This document shows, one piece after another, positions 1-6,364 of a stretch of 7,778 nt of DNA. Under the pieces are notes generated by a model. The model did no database searches and had not been told where the DNA came from. It worked only from the letters and a program-made list of their open reading frames with translations. Position 1 is the stretch's first letter, and each line of letters starts with the position of its first letter. The DNA lies in the NCBI GenBank assembly GCA_050288085.1, contig JBNKDD010000276.1:1-7778 (forward strand), read 5' to 3'. The stretch is from JBNKDD01 sp050288085 (GTDB lineage Bacteria; Chloroflexota; Anaerolineae; Aggregatilineales; UBA3940). Position numbers and translations under genes: made by a program.

Positions 1-77
1 CAATACCTTGTTCATTATTCGATTTTAACTTAGATATTCCCTCCAAACAGTTACAGAAATGTTCCAATGTCGGGGGC

Positions 78-611
78 TCACGCCAACCCCTTAGCACGAG
101 CCAATAACACCCCGACCTGCAAAGCCCCATCGACGTGCTGGCCGGAAACCACCTCCGCATACACCTCGTCGAAGGGCCGGAGGTGAATTTCGAGTTCCTC
201 GCCGGGATCAAGATTCTGTTTGCCGGGGGTCAGGTCACGGGCGAAGAAGATGTTCAGATTGACCTTGAGCGATCCGGGAAACGGGTTGAGCACGGTCATC
301 AACTCGATCTGGCCGGGTCGGTAGCCGGTTTCCTCTTCGAGTTCGCGCCGGGCACCGATCAGCGGGTCTTCGCCCGGTTCGGCCCGACCGGCGGGTAGAT
401 CATAGATGATCCGCCCGATCGGATGGCGATACTGCCGGGTCAACACGATCTGATGGTCGCCGGTCAGGGCGATAGTCGCAACGGCATCGACCGGGCTTTC
501 GAGGATATAGTAAGGCTTGCTCACCCCATCACGGGCCAGCGTATCGACCACGATCCGCACCCAGGGATGCTCAAACAGGATGTTACGTTCGGTCACTTCC
601 CAGTTATCCAC
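78..611 (-). CDS. NUDIX hydrolase, ADP-ribose pyrophosphatase-like
   Basis: This is a cytoplasmic Mg2+-dependent pyrophosphohydrolase, probably cleaving ADP-ribose or a related nucleotide sugar. The NUDIX box is complete at residues 75-97: G75, E81, R89-E90-L91, E93-E94 and G96-Y97 match GX5EX7REUXEEXGU exactly. RQYRHP (59-64) and LPAG (72-75) before it are typical of the ADPRase branch. After the box, NPFPGS stands where many ADPRases have PSPGxxxE, so the exact substrate is uncertain. I chose GTG at 611: GGAGG lies 8 bases upstream and GTGGATAA overlaps the antiporter stop by 8 bases, which gives 177 aa beginning near the usual NWEVTER start. The frame stays open to an ATG at 668, but that would force a 65-base overlap and has no good ribosome site; an ATG at 626 is a second alternative. 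It is the last gene of the minus-strand unit. The family call is secure; the substrate is inferred. Confidence 0.93.
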   Translation of the reverse strand: MDNWEVTERNILFEHPWVRIVVDTLARDGVSKPYYILESPVDAVATIALTGDHQIVLTRQYRHPIGRIIYDLPAGRAEPGEDPLIGARRELEEETGYRPGQIELMTVLNPFPGSLKVNLNIFFARDLTPGKQNLDPGEELEIHLRPFDEVYAEVVSGQHVDGALQVGVLLARAKGLA

Positions 612-2247
612 CGCCAGCACCTCCATCAGAGGAAGAGGGGAGACCATGCAGCGGATCGCCTGCCGCATTTTTTAACCGGACAATGTCGGGCGGTTTCCAA
701 TCATCCTCGAAAGTTCTGCTCAGTTCCTCCTGAATCTCCCTGGAGAATTCCTCGTATACATCCTGGGAAAGCAGGCCGCGCCGTACCAACACCAGCAAAT
801 CACGGCGCTGTTCCTGGGCGATCTGCCGTTCGACAAAGCGTACGTCGCCCTGCGCCAATGAAGACTCCTCCTTAACCAGGTTGTGAAGCTCTGCCCAATG
901 GGTATCAGCTTGTTCGGTATAAAAAGCGCATAAGCGCTCACACACCGGCCCGGTCAAAATATTGTCATCACGCAGCGCCTCAATCGATTTGATCGCCGAT
1001 TGGGAGATCACCACGCGGGCGCGGTGACGTTCGTATTCGCGGCGGCGTTCGCTCACCTGGGTGATCCCCAGCCAGTTGACCAGCGGGCGGATGGTCAAAC
1101 CCTGGGCCAGCAGGGAGAAGATCACGTAGCCGAAGGCCATCGTTTTGAGGAGCAGCCGCGACTCAAGTGAGAAGGGCAGGCTCAAGACCAGGGCGATACT
1201 GACCGCCCCCCGCAGCCCACCCCAGAATAGGACATGTGCCCACTTGATCGAGATCGGCCTGACAAACCGGTTGGCGACAAAGCCCAGCATGTAGATCACC
1301 ACCGCCCGCGCCAGCAAGATCGCGCCGATGGCAATCGCGACCGGCTTCAGGTCGGCGTATAAGGTGGCAGGCTGCACGGCAGCCCCAATCAGCAGGAAGA
1401 TAGCCGAGTTGATCAGAAAGGCTATGAACTCCCAGAACGAGATGATCGTCAGGTGGGTGCTGGCCGAATAATCACCCTGTGAGGCGAAATTCCCTACGTA
1501 GATCGCCGCCGTTACCACTGCGATCACCGGGGAGACGGTTTCGTGCAGCACCTCAGCCGCGATGATGTAGGTCCCGTAGGCCAGGATCGTCGTCAGGGCG
1601 ATATCGATCAGCGTGTCTTCGGTGCGTTTCATGAACTCGCCCACGACAAAGCCAATGAGTAACCCCAGCAAAATCCCGCCGCCAACCGTCACAAAGAAAT
1701 TGCCGATTGCTCCGGCTAAACTGAAGGTCTGTTCGCCGGTCACGACGCCGACCAGGATGCTGTAGACCACAATCGCGATGCCGTCGTTGAGCAGGCTCTC
1801 GCCCTCAACGATGATGCCCAGTCGCCGGGAAACCCCCAGATCTTTGAACAGGCCAACCACCGCTATCGGGTCGGTGGCCGAGATCAGAACACCAAACAAC
1901 AGTGCCTCGGTCAGCGGGAAGTCAAGCGCCCACTTCAAGACAAACCCGATAATGAACATCGACAGCAGCACACCGGGTATTGCCAGCAGCAAGATCGTTT
2001 TTATGTTGGCCCGCAGCATATCGAGGTCCAGGTGATAGGCTGCCTCAAACAACAACCCCGGCAAGAAGATACTCAGGATCAGGTGCGGCTCAAGTTGGAC
2101 ACCGGTCAGCGAGGCAGGATGCAGCAAGCTCACCGCCAGCCCGGTCAGCACCATGGCTATCGTGTAAGGGATGCGCAGCCGCCGGGCAGCTAATGCCACC
2201 AGCACGGCGATCATCATCAGGCCGATAAATTGATTTTCAATATTCAT
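604..2247 (-). CDS. CPA1-family Na+(K+)/H+ antiporter
   Basis: This 547-residue inner-membrane monovalent cation/proton exchanger is of the NhaP/NHE type. About the first 395 residues are a run of hydrophobic helices. The hallmark motifs are present: FLPGLLFEAA (61-70), ATDP (124-127) of the unwound transport helix, EGESLLND (148-155) with the N154-D155 ion-site pair, FWEFIAFLINSAIFLLIG (271-288) and WGGLRGAVS (342-350). The remaining 150 residues are a charged, mostly helical cytoplasmic tail, plausibly regulatory, ending in a Ser/Gly-rich stretch that overlaps the NUDIX start. The ATG at 2247 lies 5 bases after the upstream haem-protein stop with no strong ribosome site, so translational coupling is likely. 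Likely roles are pH and Na+ homeostasis; the cation specificity (Na+, K+ or Li+) cannot be read from the sequence. Confidence 0.94.
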   Translation of the reverse strand: MNIENQFIGLMMIAVLVALAARRLRIPYTIAMVLTGLAVSLLHPASLTGVQLEPHLILSIFLPGLLFEAAYHLDLDMLRANIKTILLLAIPGVLLSMFIIGFVLKWALDFPLTEALLFGVLISATDPIAVVGLFKDLGVSRRLGIIVEGESLLNDGIAIVVYSILVGVVTGEQTFSLAGAIGNFFVTVGGGILLGLLIGFVVGEFMKRTEDTLIDIALTTILAYGTYIIAAEVLHETVSPVIAVVTAAIYVGNFASQGDYSASTHLTIISFWEFIAFLINSAIFLLIGAAVQPATLYADLKPVAIAIGAILLARAVVIYMLGFVANRFVRPISIKWAHVLFWGGLRGAVSIALVLSLPFSLESRLLLKTMAFGYVIFSLLAQGLTIRPLVNWLGITQVSERRREYERHRARVVISQSAIKSIEALRDDNILTGPVCERLCAFYTEQADTHWAELHNLVKEESSLAQGDVRFVERQIAQEQRRDLLVLVRRGLLSQDVYEEFSREIQEELSRTFEDDWKPPDIVRLKNAAGDPLHGLPSSSDGGAGGG

Positions 2248-2252
2248 AGGCT

Positions 2253-2720
2253 TTATTCTATGTCAGAGCCAAGACTATCTACAATACCCTGAATCAACAC
2301 TTCTTTTTCCGCGTTACTTAACCGTGATTCGGGATGGAGGGGTTTATAGAACCACAGCGGCATATCGTTATTCACATGCCAGGCGATATCCTCCGGATCA
2401 AGGTAATACTCCTCAGCATCGTAATCGGAGAAGTTCAGCACGGCGCGGCCTTCATTGACATCGTGTGTGGTTAACCACGAGATAGGCGCGACATTTGTAT
2501 ACCAGGGCCAGACAGTTTCGTTACTGTGACAGTCGTAACAGGCTTTCCGGGCAATGGCTTCACTTTCTGCCGAGGTCCACACAACCGGCGAATCGGCGGG
2601 CGGATTTGGATCGCGGAGCGCCGAGGAAAAGATCAGGCCAATCGGGAAGACCTGCATCACCAGAAAACCGGCTATCCCTATCCCCAATACAATCAATATA
2701 ATCTTCCGTGTCTTTGTCAT
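2253..2720 (-). CDS. Membrane-anchored haem-binding protein (Haem_bd-like)
   Basis: This 155-residue protein has an N-terminal hydrophobic helix (about residues 7-31) that would anchor it in the membrane with the rest outside the cytoplasm. It carries one c-type haem attachment motif, CYDCH (61-65), followed by SNETVWPWYTNVAPISW, then DVNEGR (87-92) and DMPLWFYKPLHPESRLS. This order is characteristic of the small Haem_bd family. Met120 is a candidate distal haem ligand. Start choice: the frame can begin at GTG 2726, but the strong AGGAGG sits 5 bases before ATG 2720, so ATG 2720 is preferred. It is the first gene of a unit with the antiporter 5 bases downstream. The family is usually linked to redox or haem-sensing roles without a firm biochemical function. 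No cytochrome maturation gene is present here. Confidence 0.88.
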   Translation of the reverse strand: MTKTRKIILIVLGIGIAGFLVMQVFPIGLIFSSALRDPNPPADSPVVWTSAESEAIARKACYDCHSNETVWPWYTNVAPISWLTTHDVNEGRAVLNFSDYDAEEYYLDPEDIAWHVNNDMPLWFYKPLHPESRLSNAEKEVLIQGIVDSLGSDIE

Positions 2721-2895
2721 CTCCACCTCCTCCTATATACGTACCTCACTGAATTTAGCGAGTTTGATGGTCGAACGCGACAGTTTTGTGTTTTTTGAGG
2801 GTTCAATGTGAACGACGGCACCTGACTCACGCTCTCTCAAACAAGTGGAAATCGGGATGACTACCTACACTAATATCCGGCCTGGAGTGAATAGG
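2721..2895. other. Intergenic region upstream of the haem-protein operon
   Basis: These 175 bases lie between two minus-strand genes and should carry the promoter of the haem-protein/antiporter/NUDIX unit. I see a strong ribosome site (TAGGAGGAGG) next to the haem-protein start. No -35/-10 pair with normal spacing is convincing: the candidate TTGAAC on the minus strand has no TATAAT-like box 17 bases further on. There is no clear terminator for the upstream small gene, so read-through from it is possible. Confidence 0.4.
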
Positions 2896-3243
2896 CTACG
2901 AGATCACCCGGCGCTGCAAAAGTGTGTCAACATCATCCACCAGCAAGGCATGCTGTTCGTTACGTGGATCGATTTTCACATTGACAGTCTGGCCCGCCTC
3001 CAACATTCCAAAGACCACCTGAGATAACCGGGCGGTGATTTTACCCTCATAGCTCTCGCTGCCCGGCATTTGAATCAGCGCTTCGACATTCACCCAACCA
3101 TCTCTGCCTTCGTAGTTGCCTATGCCTTTCAAAATCGCCTGCGGGTCGCCGACGATCTCAGCGGATGCCGGGGTGCCGTTCTTTTCGGTCCGGTTAATCC
3201 AGCGGGGGCGCGGCCCGAACAGCAGCTTGATTTTGTCATTCAT
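2896..3243 (-). CDS. Small hypothetical protein, possible beta-rich domain
   Basis: I do not recognise a named family for this 115-residue soluble protein, which lacks a signal peptide and membrane segments. After a basic N-terminus (PRPRWINRTEKN), its pattern is GTPASAEIV, then VNVEALIQMPG, then YEGKITARL, then LEAGQTVNVKIDPRN and a final LLVDD. This alternation of short strands, with 'G-pA-A-I...Y-a-...G-v-V-DP', recalls a small beta domain common as part of larger bacterial membrane proteins; here it stands alone. The ATG at 3243 has AAGGA 10 bases upstream. It could be cotranscribed with the haem-protein unit 175 bases downstream, but the gap and lack of overlap make this unsure. That it is a real gene is supported by its coherent composition and ribosome site. 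No function is assigned. Confidence 0.7.
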   Translation of the reverse strand: MNDKIKLLFGPRPRWINRTEKNGTPASAEIVGDPQAILKGIGNYEGRDGWVNVEALIQMPGSESYEGKITARLSQVVFGMLEAGQTVNVKIDPRNEQHALLVDDVDTLLQRRVIS

Positions 3244-3265
3244 CGTTCTGATATCCTTTCAACTA

Positions 3266-3367
3266 AGCGAATATTGAATTAAAGGTACAAAAATCCCGGA
3301 GAAGCTACCATTTCGGGTGTAGTGATGGCTGCGGAGCGGTCATCGCTCAGGGATTTTGAGATTCGCT
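3266..3367 (-). promoter_or_regulatory. Nested inverted repeat, possible structured leader
   Basis: Two perfect inverted repeats are nested here. AGCGAAT (3266-3272) pairs with ATTCGCT (3361-3367), and AAAATCCC (3290-3297) pairs with GGGATTTT (3350-3357). Inside, GAGCG (3334-3338) pairs with CGCTC (3344-3348) across a 5-base loop. On the minus strand GCCAT (3329-3325) can pair with ATGGT (3311-3307). Read as minus-strand RNA this forms a three-way junction in the leader of the small gene starting at 3243. It matches no riboswitch consensus I know. It could also be an operator or the remnant of a small repeat element. Confidence 0.4.
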
Positions 3368-3370
3368 ATT

Positions 3371-3376
3371 ATTATA
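3371..3376 (-). promoter_or_regulatory. Candidate -10 box for the gene at 3243
   Basis: A perfect TATAAT lies on the minus strand at 3376-3371. Transcription from it would start near 3364 and give a leader of about 120 nt that contains the inverted repeat. The -35 region at 16-18 base spacing is poor and there is no proper extended -10, so this is only a candidate. Confidence 0.3.
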
Positions 3377-3420
3377 CAGTCGCCCACTCAGGCATAAATA
3401 TCCAATTAGTGCGATACTAG

Positions 3421-3726
3421 GGGCGATATTCGCATTATACCAACTGCAAAGATGAATCAATTATCCTGATCGCTGACTTTCGTCCGGCACTGGGGGCAAT
3501 CAGTATAGATAACATTACTGAAGGCGCAAACCTTGCCGCCAGGGGAGAAGCCGCATTCTTCCACCACCCACTGATCGAAGAGATTGTTTTCATCGCCACA
3601 ACGGGCCTGATGAAACTGGTCGTCAAAGGGTTGCGGAGTAACGTGTTCGGCGGGCTGTCGGTTGAAGTCTTTGAGACCCCTGAAGCCGCCCTGGAGTATT
3701 CACGCCAGAAGATCGCTGGTCGATAG
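3421..3726 (+). pseudogene. SpoIIAA/STAS-like protein remnant lacking its N-terminus
   Basis: The plus-strand frame is open for 101 codons after a TAG at 3418-3420 and reads like genuine protein: SIILIADFRPALGAISIDN, then FFHHPLIEEIVFIATTG, LMKLVVKGLRS, GLSVEVFETPEAALEYSRQ, ending IAGR. The pattern 'D-x-h-P-x-I-x-x-I-V-h-I-A' followed by 'V-h-V-F-x-T-x-E-E-A-L-x-h' resembles the C-terminal two-thirds of small SpoIIAA/STAS-like proteins. No ATG, GTG or TTG lies early in the frame; the first are deep inside, at ATG 3610. An in-frame ATG at 3325 would be cut by the TAG after 31 codons, and that stretch does not resemble the expected N-terminal strand and helix. The likeliest reading is a gene that lost its first 35-45 residues. 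A non-standard start (for example CTG 3466) or a sequencing error at the TAG are alternatives. It is unrelated in orientation to the genes before it. Confidence 0.6.
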
Positions 3727-3741
3727 ACGAGCTAGATGCCT

Positions 3742-3765
3742 GCCGCCGTTGGCGGCTCTCTCTTT
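3742..3765 (+). terminator. Possible rho-independent terminator
   Basis: GCCGCC (3742-3747) and GGCGGC (3751-3756) form a perfect 6-bp GC stem with a 3-base GTT loop, followed by TCTCTCTTT. It lies 15 bases after the stop of the STAS-like remnant and before the importer promoter, which is the right place to separate the two. The T tract is interrupted by C, so strength is uncertain. Confidence 0.5.
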
Positions 3766-3786
3766 CCCTGCGCTTTCTTGTGCATA

Positions 3787-3815
3787 TTGACTTTCCCTAC
3801 AAAGCGATATATATT
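3787..3815 (+). promoter_or_regulatory. Sigma-70-type promoter of the importer operon
   Basis: TTGACT (3787-3792) and TATATT (3810-3815) are separated by exactly 17 bases. Transcription would begin near 3821-3823 and leave a leader of about 100 nt before the lipoprotein start. This is the best promoter in the window. I see no recognisable Fur or ModE operator around it. Confidence 0.7.
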
Positions 3816-3843
3816 CTGACTGTGAATAATTAGCTCTTAAATA

Positions 3844-3880
3844 GGAGCGGGCAGCCCCTGGGCCGGAAATAACCCACTCC
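3844..3880 (+). promoter_or_regulatory. Hairpin in the importer leader
   Basis: GGAGCGGG (3844-3851) pairs with CCCACTCC (3873-3880), seven of eight bases matching with one C-A mismatch. The 21-base interior can form a further short GCC/GGC stem. A pyrimidine-rich stretch follows (TTGATATCCTTTTCTATTT), so an attenuator-like role is conceivable. It does not show the B12-box or other conserved cobalamin riboswitch core. Confidence 0.35.
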
Positions 3881-3921
3881 TTGATATCCTTTTCTATTTC
3901 CCACTTGAGGAAGGAAACTTC

Positions 3922-5352
3922 ATGAAGCCCAATCGGAACTTTTTGATACCATTGATCGTGATGGTATTGGCAGTCGCTTGCACGCCTGCACCCGCTGTTA
4001 CTGGTGAAGAACCTGCTGTCGAAGAGATCCCGGCGGAAGAAACCGAGGTCGAAGCGCCGGAAGCCGAAGCAGCCGAAGTCGAAGCGCCAGCCGAAGAATC
4101 GGTGCCGGATGCCCGGATCACCATCCAGGCTGAAGACGAGCTTCAACCGGCTTTGACGGCGCTTTATCAGGCATTCTTTGAGGGTGAGCAGCCTGCTTTT
4201 GTCGAAGCCGATGCCGACCTGGTCGCGACCGTGTCGGTCAGTGCCATCGCCGAAGCGCCTGAAAAACCGGTCTACTTCCAGAAGGGTGCCGCCCTGTTCC
4301 CCTTGAGCGAATCAACTGATGCGTTGGACTTTATGGCGTTTGCCATCTCCCCTGATGGACAGCAGATCCTGGTTGATGCAGGGTTCCTGCCTGCCAGCGT
4401 CACCCTGATCGATCTGGCCGGTAACGAGGTGGAGATCGCCCAGCCGGTCTACCGGGTGATCAGTGCGCATGGCCCGACCACCTTCTTTTTCTACAGTGTC
4501 GGAGCCGGGGGGCGGCTGGTGGGTGCCAGTTATCTGGGAGCACGCGACGAGGCAGGCGCAGCCGCTATGGAGCGGATCGATCCCCGCTTCCAGGAAATCC
4601 AGTCTGATGATCTGTTCAGCCAGAAAGACTTTGCTGCTGAAGAAGCCGTCGCCCTCGACCCAAACCTGATCGCGGCCAGCACCCGCACGCAGTGGGTCGA
4701 TGTCGCGGCAGAGCTGGATTTAACCGTTTTCCTGTATGATGCTGAGACACCTGAGCGCCTCAAAGAGGCAATGCTGCTGACCGGCCAGATGTTCGGCCCC
4801 AACGCCACCGTCCAGGCTAAAGACTGGGTTGATTACTACGATTACGTCTTTCAGGCCATAGTTGAACAGACCGCTTCCGTCCCCGATGAGGAGCGGATCA
4901 GCGTCCTGTTCACCGGCACTGAACCCCTGAGAGTTGCCAGCGGCGAGATGTACCAGACCGCGATGATCGAGGCTGCCGGTGGGATTTCGGCCAGTGCCGA
5001 ACTGCCCGGTTATTGGAACGATGTGAACCTGGAGCAGATCGCCACCTGGAACCCCGATGTGATCATCGTGCCGCCTTATGGTGGGGCCAGCGTCGAAGCC
5101 ATCACGGAAAGCCCCGAATGGCAAATCCTGGATGCGGTGCAGGCCGGTCGAGTCTACCGGATGCCTAAACTGGTCGCTCCCTGGGATACGCCCGCACCGG
5201 ACTCGGTACTGGGGATCATCTGGATGGCCCAGCTCCTTTACCCCGATCTGGTCGAACTGGATTGTGCAACCGAAACCAGCGCCTTCTACAATACCTATTA
5301 TGGTTATGCTATCTCAGACGACGAAGTCACCGGACTTTGCGCCATTGAGTAA
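3922..5352 (+). CDS. ABC importer substrate-binding lipoprotein, chimeric
   Basis: This 476-residue extracytoplasmic solute receptor feeds the downstream permease. A basic N-terminus, hydrophobic stretch 8-19 and LAVAC put the lipidated cysteine at Cys20. Residues 29-60 are a Glu/Ala/Pro-rich linker. Residues 63-159 resemble both ends of a type-II (ModA-like) binding protein joined without the middle: ITIQAEDELQPALTALYQAF at the front, then YFQKGAALFPL and FMAFAISPDGQQILVDAGFLP, a typical last-helix motif. Residues 160-460 are a full FecB/BtuF-type (type III) domain: VTLIDLAGNEVEI, VGAGGRLVGAS, LDPNLIAAS, NLEQIATWNPDVIIVPP, and a C-terminus with FYNTYYGYAISDDE. AAGGA lies 6 bases before the ATG. 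Candidate substrates are an iron chelate, corrinoid, or molybdate/tungstate. The type III call is firm; the ModA-like call is from residue patterns only. Confidence 0.9.
   Translation: MKPNRNFLIPLIVMVLAVACTPAPAVTGEEPAVEEIPAEETEVEAPEAEAAEVEAPAEESVPDARITIQAEDELQPALTALYQAFFEGEQPAFVEADADLVATVSVSAIAEAPEKPVYFQKGAALFPLSESTDALDFMAFAISPDGQQILVDAGFLPASVTLIDLAGNEVEIAQPVYRVISAHGPTTFFFYSVGAGGRLVGASYLGARDEAGAAAMERIDPRFQEIQSDDLFSQKDFAAEEAVALDPNLIAASTRTQWVDVAAELDLTVFLYDAETPERLKEAMLLTGQMFGPNATVQAKDWVDYYDYVFQAIVEQTASVPDEERISVLFTGTEPLRVASGEMYQTAMIEAAGGISASAELPGYWNDVNLEQIATWNPDVIIVPPYGGASVEAITESPEWQILDAVQAGRVYRMPKLVAPWDTPAPDSVLGIIWMAQLLYPDLVELDCATETSAFYNTYYGYAISDDEVTGLCAIE
4045..4100 (+). repeat. Short tandem repeat coding the acidic linker
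   Basis: GTCGAAGCGCC occurs at 4048-4058 and again at 4078-4088, a 30-base period giving the repeated residues EVEAP in the Glu/Ala/Pro linker of the lipoprotein. The intervening GAAGCC/GAAGCA units are related. It is a low-complexity coding repeat that probably varies in length among relatives. Confidence 0.6.
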
Positions 5353-6364
5353 TGCCCGGCTCCGGCGGCTTATAACGGACGGGCTGCTGCTGGCGCTGCC
5401 CTTTGGATTGTTCGTCCTGGCCCTGATGTTGGGCCGGTATGAAATTGGAGTGGTGGATGTCGGGCGTGTCCTGATGTCCCCACTTTTTCCCGATCTGGCC
5501 GCCGACATTCCCGAAACCGCCCAGCGCCTGATCCTGTTGGTGCGGGTGCCGCGTGCTCTTGCGGCACTGCTGATCGGCGCTAGCTTTGGTGGCACCGGTA
5601 CAGCCTTTCAGGGAATCTTCAAAAATCCCCTGGTCGATTCGAATATCCTGGGGGTTACCTCCGGGGCCGGATTTGGTGCGGCGCTGGCAATCCTGCTGTT
5701 GTGGCAGCCCTGGCAGGTTCAACTATCGGCCTTCTTTTTTGGACTGCTGGCCGTTCTGCTGGCATTTTTCGGCAGCCGCCTGTACCGGAGTGCCCCGATC
5801 CTGATCCTGACCCTGATGGGCATCCTGATCGGAACGCTGTTTACTTCGCTGACCTCGCTTTTGAAGTACCTCGCCGACCCGCTCGATACGCTCCCGGCGA
5901 TTACCTTCTGGCTGCTCGGTAGTCTGAACAGTGTCACCTGGGCCAGCATCCCCAGCCTGACGGTGATTACGCTGGCGGGCGTGATCTTCTTCTGGCTGAT
6001 CCGCTGGCGCTTGAATATCCTGTCACTGGGTGATGATGAGGCGACCGCGCTGGGAATCAACCCCATCCGGCTGAAGCTGGCGATCATCCTATGCGCCACC
6101 CTGATGACGTCCATTGCTGTATCGGTCAGTGGTGTGATCGGCTGGGTGGGGCTGGTGATGCCCCACGCCGGGCGGATCATCGTCGGCCCAGATCATAAAC
6201 GTCTTCTCCCGGCTTCCTTGAGCCTGGGTGCGGCTTTCCTGCTGCTGATCGATAATATCTCCCGCACGCTGCTCCCCGGCGAAGTGCCTCTCGGTGTCTT
6301 GACCGGTTTGGTCGGTGTGCCGCTGTTGATCGTCTTGCTGCGCCGCAACCGGACGGGATGGTGA
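5345..6364 (+). CDS. FecCD/BtuC-family ABC transporter permease
   Basis: This is the 339-residue inner-membrane subunit that forms the translocation path as a homodimer. The FecCD signatures appear in order: a first membrane segment (14-30), RVPRALAALLIGAS (67-80), FQGIFKNPLVDSNILGV (88-104), FWLLGSLNSVTW, the ATPase-coupling region around LGINPIRLKLA, SGVIGWVGLVMPHAGR, and PGEVPLGVLTGLVGVPLL near the end. Start choice: the frame runs on upstream, but that part merely shadows the lipoprotein gene. TTG 5345 overlaps the lipoprotein stop (ATTGAGTAA) and gives the normal family length with an intact first helix. The ribosome site is weak, so coupling to the preceding gene is likely. The last codons overlap the ATPase start. 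The family includes importers for siderophores, haem, cobalamin and molybdate (MolB), so the permease does not fix the substrate. Confidence 0.92.
   Translation: MSNARLRRLITDGLLLALPFGLFVLALMLGRYEIGVVDVGRVLMSPLFPDLAADIPETAQRLILLVRVPRALAALLIGASFGGTGTAFQGIFKNPLVDSNILGVTSGAGFGAALAILLLWQPWQVQLSAFFFGLLAVLLAFFGSRLYRSAPILILTLMGILIGTLFTSLTSLLKYLADPLDTLPAITFWLLGSLNSVTWASIPSLTVITLAGVIFFWLIRWRLNILSLGDDEATALGINPIRLKLAIILCATLMTSIAVSVSGVIGWVGLVMPHAGRIIVGPDHKRLLPASLSLGAAFLLLIDNISRTLLPGEVPLGVLTGLVGVPLLIVLLRRNRTGW

Noticed and set aside
135..875. Plus-strand frames opposite the NUDIX and antiporter genes
   Set aside because: These are shadows of strongly supported minus-strand genes with intact motifs.
2495..2811. 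Several plus-strand frames opposite the haem-protein gene
   Set aside because: The minus strand has a complete haem motif, anchor helix and ribosome site; the plus-strand frames have none and run into non-coding DNA.
3423..3433. Small palindrome GCGA-TAT-TCGC, with GCGATAT again at 3804-3810
   Set aside because: It is short enough to occur by chance, and the two copies differ in context, one non-coding or in the remnant and one in the promoter spacer.
3435..3626. Minus-strand frame of 63 codons
   Set aside because: It is antisense to the STAS-like frame, has low-complexity Ser/Ile content and no recognisable domain; the plus-strand reading has far better protein character.
3822..3921. Cobalamin riboswitch in the importer leader
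   Set aside because: The leader is only about 100 nt and I find no B12-box-like GCCACTG or conserved core.
3700..4146. Minus-strand frame of 148 codons over the importer promoter and lipoprotein start
   Set aside because: It is antisense to a strong promoter and signal peptide; its Phe/Arg/Gly-rich content comes from the Glu/Ala linker read backwards.
5078..5344. N-terminal extension of the permease by 89 residues
   Set aside because: The extension lies inside the lipoprotein gene in another frame, has shadow-like Pro/Ser/Trp composition, and the family starts just before the first membrane helix.
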